In this document: positions 21,109 to 22,713 of the stretch, one piece after another | Numbering within the stretch: the stretch's first letter is position 1 | Layout: each line of letters begins with the position of its first letter | NCBI GenBank assembly: GCA_031426435.1 | Contig: JANPLH010000199.1 | Span: 1-22,713, forward strand | Direction: 5' to 3' | Length of the DNA stretch: 22,713 nt | Source: UBA6168 sp031426435 | GTDB lineage: Bacteria; Bacteroidota; Bacteroidia; Chitinophagales; Saprospiraceae | Notes under the pieces: model-generated | What the model was told of the DNA's origin: nothing | Database searches by the model: none | Seen by the model: the letters and a program-made list of their open reading frames with translations, nothing else | Made by a program: the position numbers and the translations under genes

Positions 21109-22446
21109 ATGCCACAAAATATGATTCCGATGCGTCGCTATATACTTAGTTTTATTTTCCTCTTGAGCTTGTCTGTTTTTGCGTTCTCACAAACTGACCA
21201 TCAGCCACAAAGCGATGAGCAACCAACGGAGGCAACCAACGGGGAGCCAGGTGCTATTGACGAGCATCCACAAGCTCCCAACGGCCACGAGCAGGCAAAT
21301 GGTGAACACGACGCAGGCTGCGGCCCCGTGGAAGAACACGAATTCAACCCAGGCGCAACAGCCTTCCACCACATCGCCGACCAGAACATCTACAATATCG
21401 GCCCTTGGAACTTCCCGCTGCCCTGCTTCCTCTACGCCCCTGAAAAAGGCTGGTCGGTTTTCTCCTCTGGCAAATTTCACGCAGACTACCACGGCAACGG
21501 CCACGCTGCCATTGATCAATATGTGTTGGTGGACGGCATGGTACACCGCATCAACGACCCCAGCTTCCCAGATGGCGAAGTGGAGGTCGGACACCATGCT
21601 TATTGGCAAAAAGTAAAACAGGAGGACGGCAAGGATAAAGATGTGCCTTTCATCTGCTACCAATCCAAGCTCTACCCTGCCGATGCCCGCAGCACCGCCG
21701 ACGGCGGCTTGTTTGGCGGCGGCATCACTTCCTTCTACGATTTCTCGCTGACGAAGAACGTCACTTCCATGATACTCATCCTTGTACTGCTTTCATGGGC
21801 ATTCCTTTCTGTTGCGAAGGCATACACGACTCGTGACGGCATGGCCCCGAAAGGCTTGCAAGGCTTCATCGAACCTATTTTCGTCTTTATACAGGACGAA
21901 GTGGCCAAGCCTTTCCTTGGCCACAAATGGGAGAAGTACCTGCCGTTCCTGATGGCACTGTTCTTCTTCATCCTGGGCTTGAACCTGTTCGGGCAAATCC
22001 CCTTCCTCGGTGGCTCCAACGTGACCGGAAACCTCGGCGTGACAATGGTTTTGGCCCTTATCACTTTCCTCGTGGTCAACCTCAGTGGTAACAAACACTA
22101 CTGGGAGCATATCTTCTGGATGCCTGGCGTGCCGGCTTGGGTAAAGACCATTTTGACCCCCGTTGAAATCCTCGGCGTGTTTATCAAACCCATGACCTTG
22201 ATGCTCCGTCTTTTTGCGAACATCACCGCTGGCCACATGGTCATGGTGATTTTCGTCGGCCTCATATTCGTGTTCAGCCAAAGCGGTGCAAACCCTGGCG
22301 CTGGCTACGGAACAGCCATTGGCTCCACCATCCTCACCCTGTTCATGATGAGCATCGAGTTGCTGGTGGCCTTTATACAAGCCTTTGTTTTCACCATCCT
22401 GACTGCCTCATACATAGGAGCAGCCACGGAGGAGGCGCATCATTGA
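21109..22446 (+). CDS. atpB: F0F1 ATP synthase subunit a with extended extracytoplasmic N-terminus
   Basis: A 445-residue subunit a, the stator that forms the proton half-channels beside the c-ring. A signal peptide (RRYILSFIFLLSLSVFAFS, about 9-27) is followed by a region of about 185 residues outside the core, beginning with an acidic, Asn- and His-rich stretch (HEQANGEHDAGCGPVEEHEF). The canonical core starts near residue 217 (NVTSMILILVLLSWAFL). The essential arginine is Arg367 in MLRLFANITAGHM, and the last helices (SIELLVAFIQAFVFTILTAS) carry the usual Glu and Gln. Subunit a of Escherichia coli is about 270 residues; signal peptides and N-terminal extensions are usual in Bacteroidota. 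ATG codons at 21121 and 21130 are alternative starts. A strong promoter precedes it, atpE follows. Confidence 0.95.
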   Translation: MPQNMIPMRRYILSFIFLLSLSVFAFSQTDHQPQSDEQPTEATNGEPGAIDEHPQAPNGHEQANGEHDAGCGPVEEHEFNPGATAFHHIADQNIYNIGPWNFPLPCFLYAPEKGWSVFSSGKFHADYHGNGHAAIDQYVLVDGMVHRINDPSFPDGEVEVGHHAYWQKVKQEDGKDKDVPFICYQSKLYPADARSTADGGLFGGGITSFYDFSLTKNVTSMILILVLLSWAFLSVAKAYTTRDGMAPKGLQGFIEPIFVFIQDEVAKPFLGHKWEKYLPFLMALFFFILGLNLFGQIPFLGGSNVTGNLGVTMVLALITFLVVNLSGNKHYWEHIFWMPGVPAWVKTILTPVEILGVFIKPMTLMLRLFANITAGHMVMVIFVGLIFVFSQSGANPGAGYGTAIGSTILTLFMMSIELLVAFIQAFVFTILTASYIGAATEEAHH

Positions 22447-22551
22447 TGGCTTCACGGCTTCATTGTCAAATGGCTTCATTGTTTCCCCGCACAGCGACAA
22501 CCATGAAACCATGATACCATGAAGCAATGAAGCAATGAAACAGTGAATTTC
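22446..22551. repeat. Inverted word array, CATTGCTTCATGG type, between atpB and atpE
   Basis: The left arm (22446-22483) has GATGGCTTCACGGCTTCATT then copies of GGCTTCATTG; the right arm (22501-22546) has CCATGAAACCATGATACCAT then GAAGCAATGAAGCAATGAAA. The middle, CCCGCACAGCGACAACC, closely resembles that of the array at 2836-2976. It would form a long imperfect hairpin in the atp mRNA. The 23 bases between it and atpE are A/T-rich. Confidence 0.82.
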
Positions 22552-22574
22552 TTAACCTTTAAATATTTCGAACT

Positions 22575-22713
22575 ATGGGTGGTTCAATCGCCGCAATCGG
22601 AATGGGTCTCGCAGTAATCGGTGCTGGTATCGGCATCGGCCAAATCGGTGGCAAAGCAATGGAAGCCATTGCTCGTCAGCCGGAGGCAGTTGGTGACATT
22701 CGTGCAAACATGA
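22575..22713 (+). CDS. atpE: F0F1 ATP synthase subunit c (3' partial)
   Basis: The first 46 codons of the proteolipid that forms the rotating c-ring. The first helix MGGSIAAIGMGLAVIGAGIG and the next GIGQIGGKAMEAIARQPEA contain the GxGxGxG-type helix-packing glycines and the polar loop ARQPE that contacts the F1 central stalk. The window ends before the second helix, so the ion-binding carboxylate cannot be seen and proton versus sodium use cannot be judged. Gene order atpB-atpE is standard. The 128-base gap before it, filled by a repeat hairpin, is longer than usual in atp operons. Confidence 0.95.
   Translation, partial: MGGSIAAIGMGLAVIGAGIGIGQIGGKAMEAIARQPEAVGDIRANM

Overview
The window looks like a housekeeping stretch of a Bacteroidota chromosome. 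The signs are a gliding-motility lipoprotein (GldH), several lipoproteins with Bacteroidota-style signal peptides, an AtpB with a signal peptide and a long extracytoplasmic N-terminus, start codons preceded by A-rich sequence instead of a Shine-Dalgarno, and repeated -7 promoter elements of the form TAnnTTTG. The gene set would suit Saprospiria, Chitinophagia or a relative, but I cannot place it more finely. I see no rRNA, tRNA, CRISPR, insertion sequence or phage gene.

Layout. 0-3 kb: 3' part of metK with a clean terminator, then rbfA and a META-domain lipoprotein. 3-5 kb: a small HAD phosphatase-like gene and a MOCOS-like PLP enzyme, closed by a bidirectional palindrome. 5.1-8.3 kb, minus strand: a PadR regulator overlapping a gene for a permease-prefix membrane protein (an AT-rich island), a TPR protein and a rhomboid protease. 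8.5-10 kb: an unknown lipoprotein and a short Ppx/GppA phosphatase. 10-11.6 kb, minus strand: a DUF1990/YndJ-like pair. 11.7-16.3 kb, plus strand: a sugar nucleotidyltransferase, tadA, a membrane-anchored EEP-family hydrolase overlapping a DgkA-type kinase, gldH and a class IV aminotransferase. 16.4-19.1 kb, minus strand: nadB and an EamA transporter. 19.3-22.7 kb, plus strand: a peroxiredoxin, clpS and aat (two N-degron pathway genes side by side), then the start of the ATP synthase operon, atpB and a truncated atpE.

The most striking feature lies between the genes. About fourteen gaps hold short degenerate words repeated in tandem, usually followed by their reverse complement so that a long hairpin can form. 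Each locus uses one of about six words, for example one built on TAGACTTTAGA, one on CAGTTGGCAGT, one on CATTGCTTCATGG and one on GAAATTGG. Loci sharing a word can also share the sequence between the arms. Three proteins end inside such a word, which supplies their last residues and stop codon. One array separates atpB from atpE. I cannot tell from the sequence whether these are mobile elements, terminators or mRNA-stability elements. They are the best candidate here for something undescribed.

Regulation that can be read directly: a TTTG-18-TACCTTTG promoter before atpB, -7 elements before the HAD gene, the MOCOS-like gene, the EEP gene, gldH and nadB, a PadR promoter whose two elements are each covered by a copy of a 16-bp operator-like repeat, and terminators after metK and between clpS and aat.
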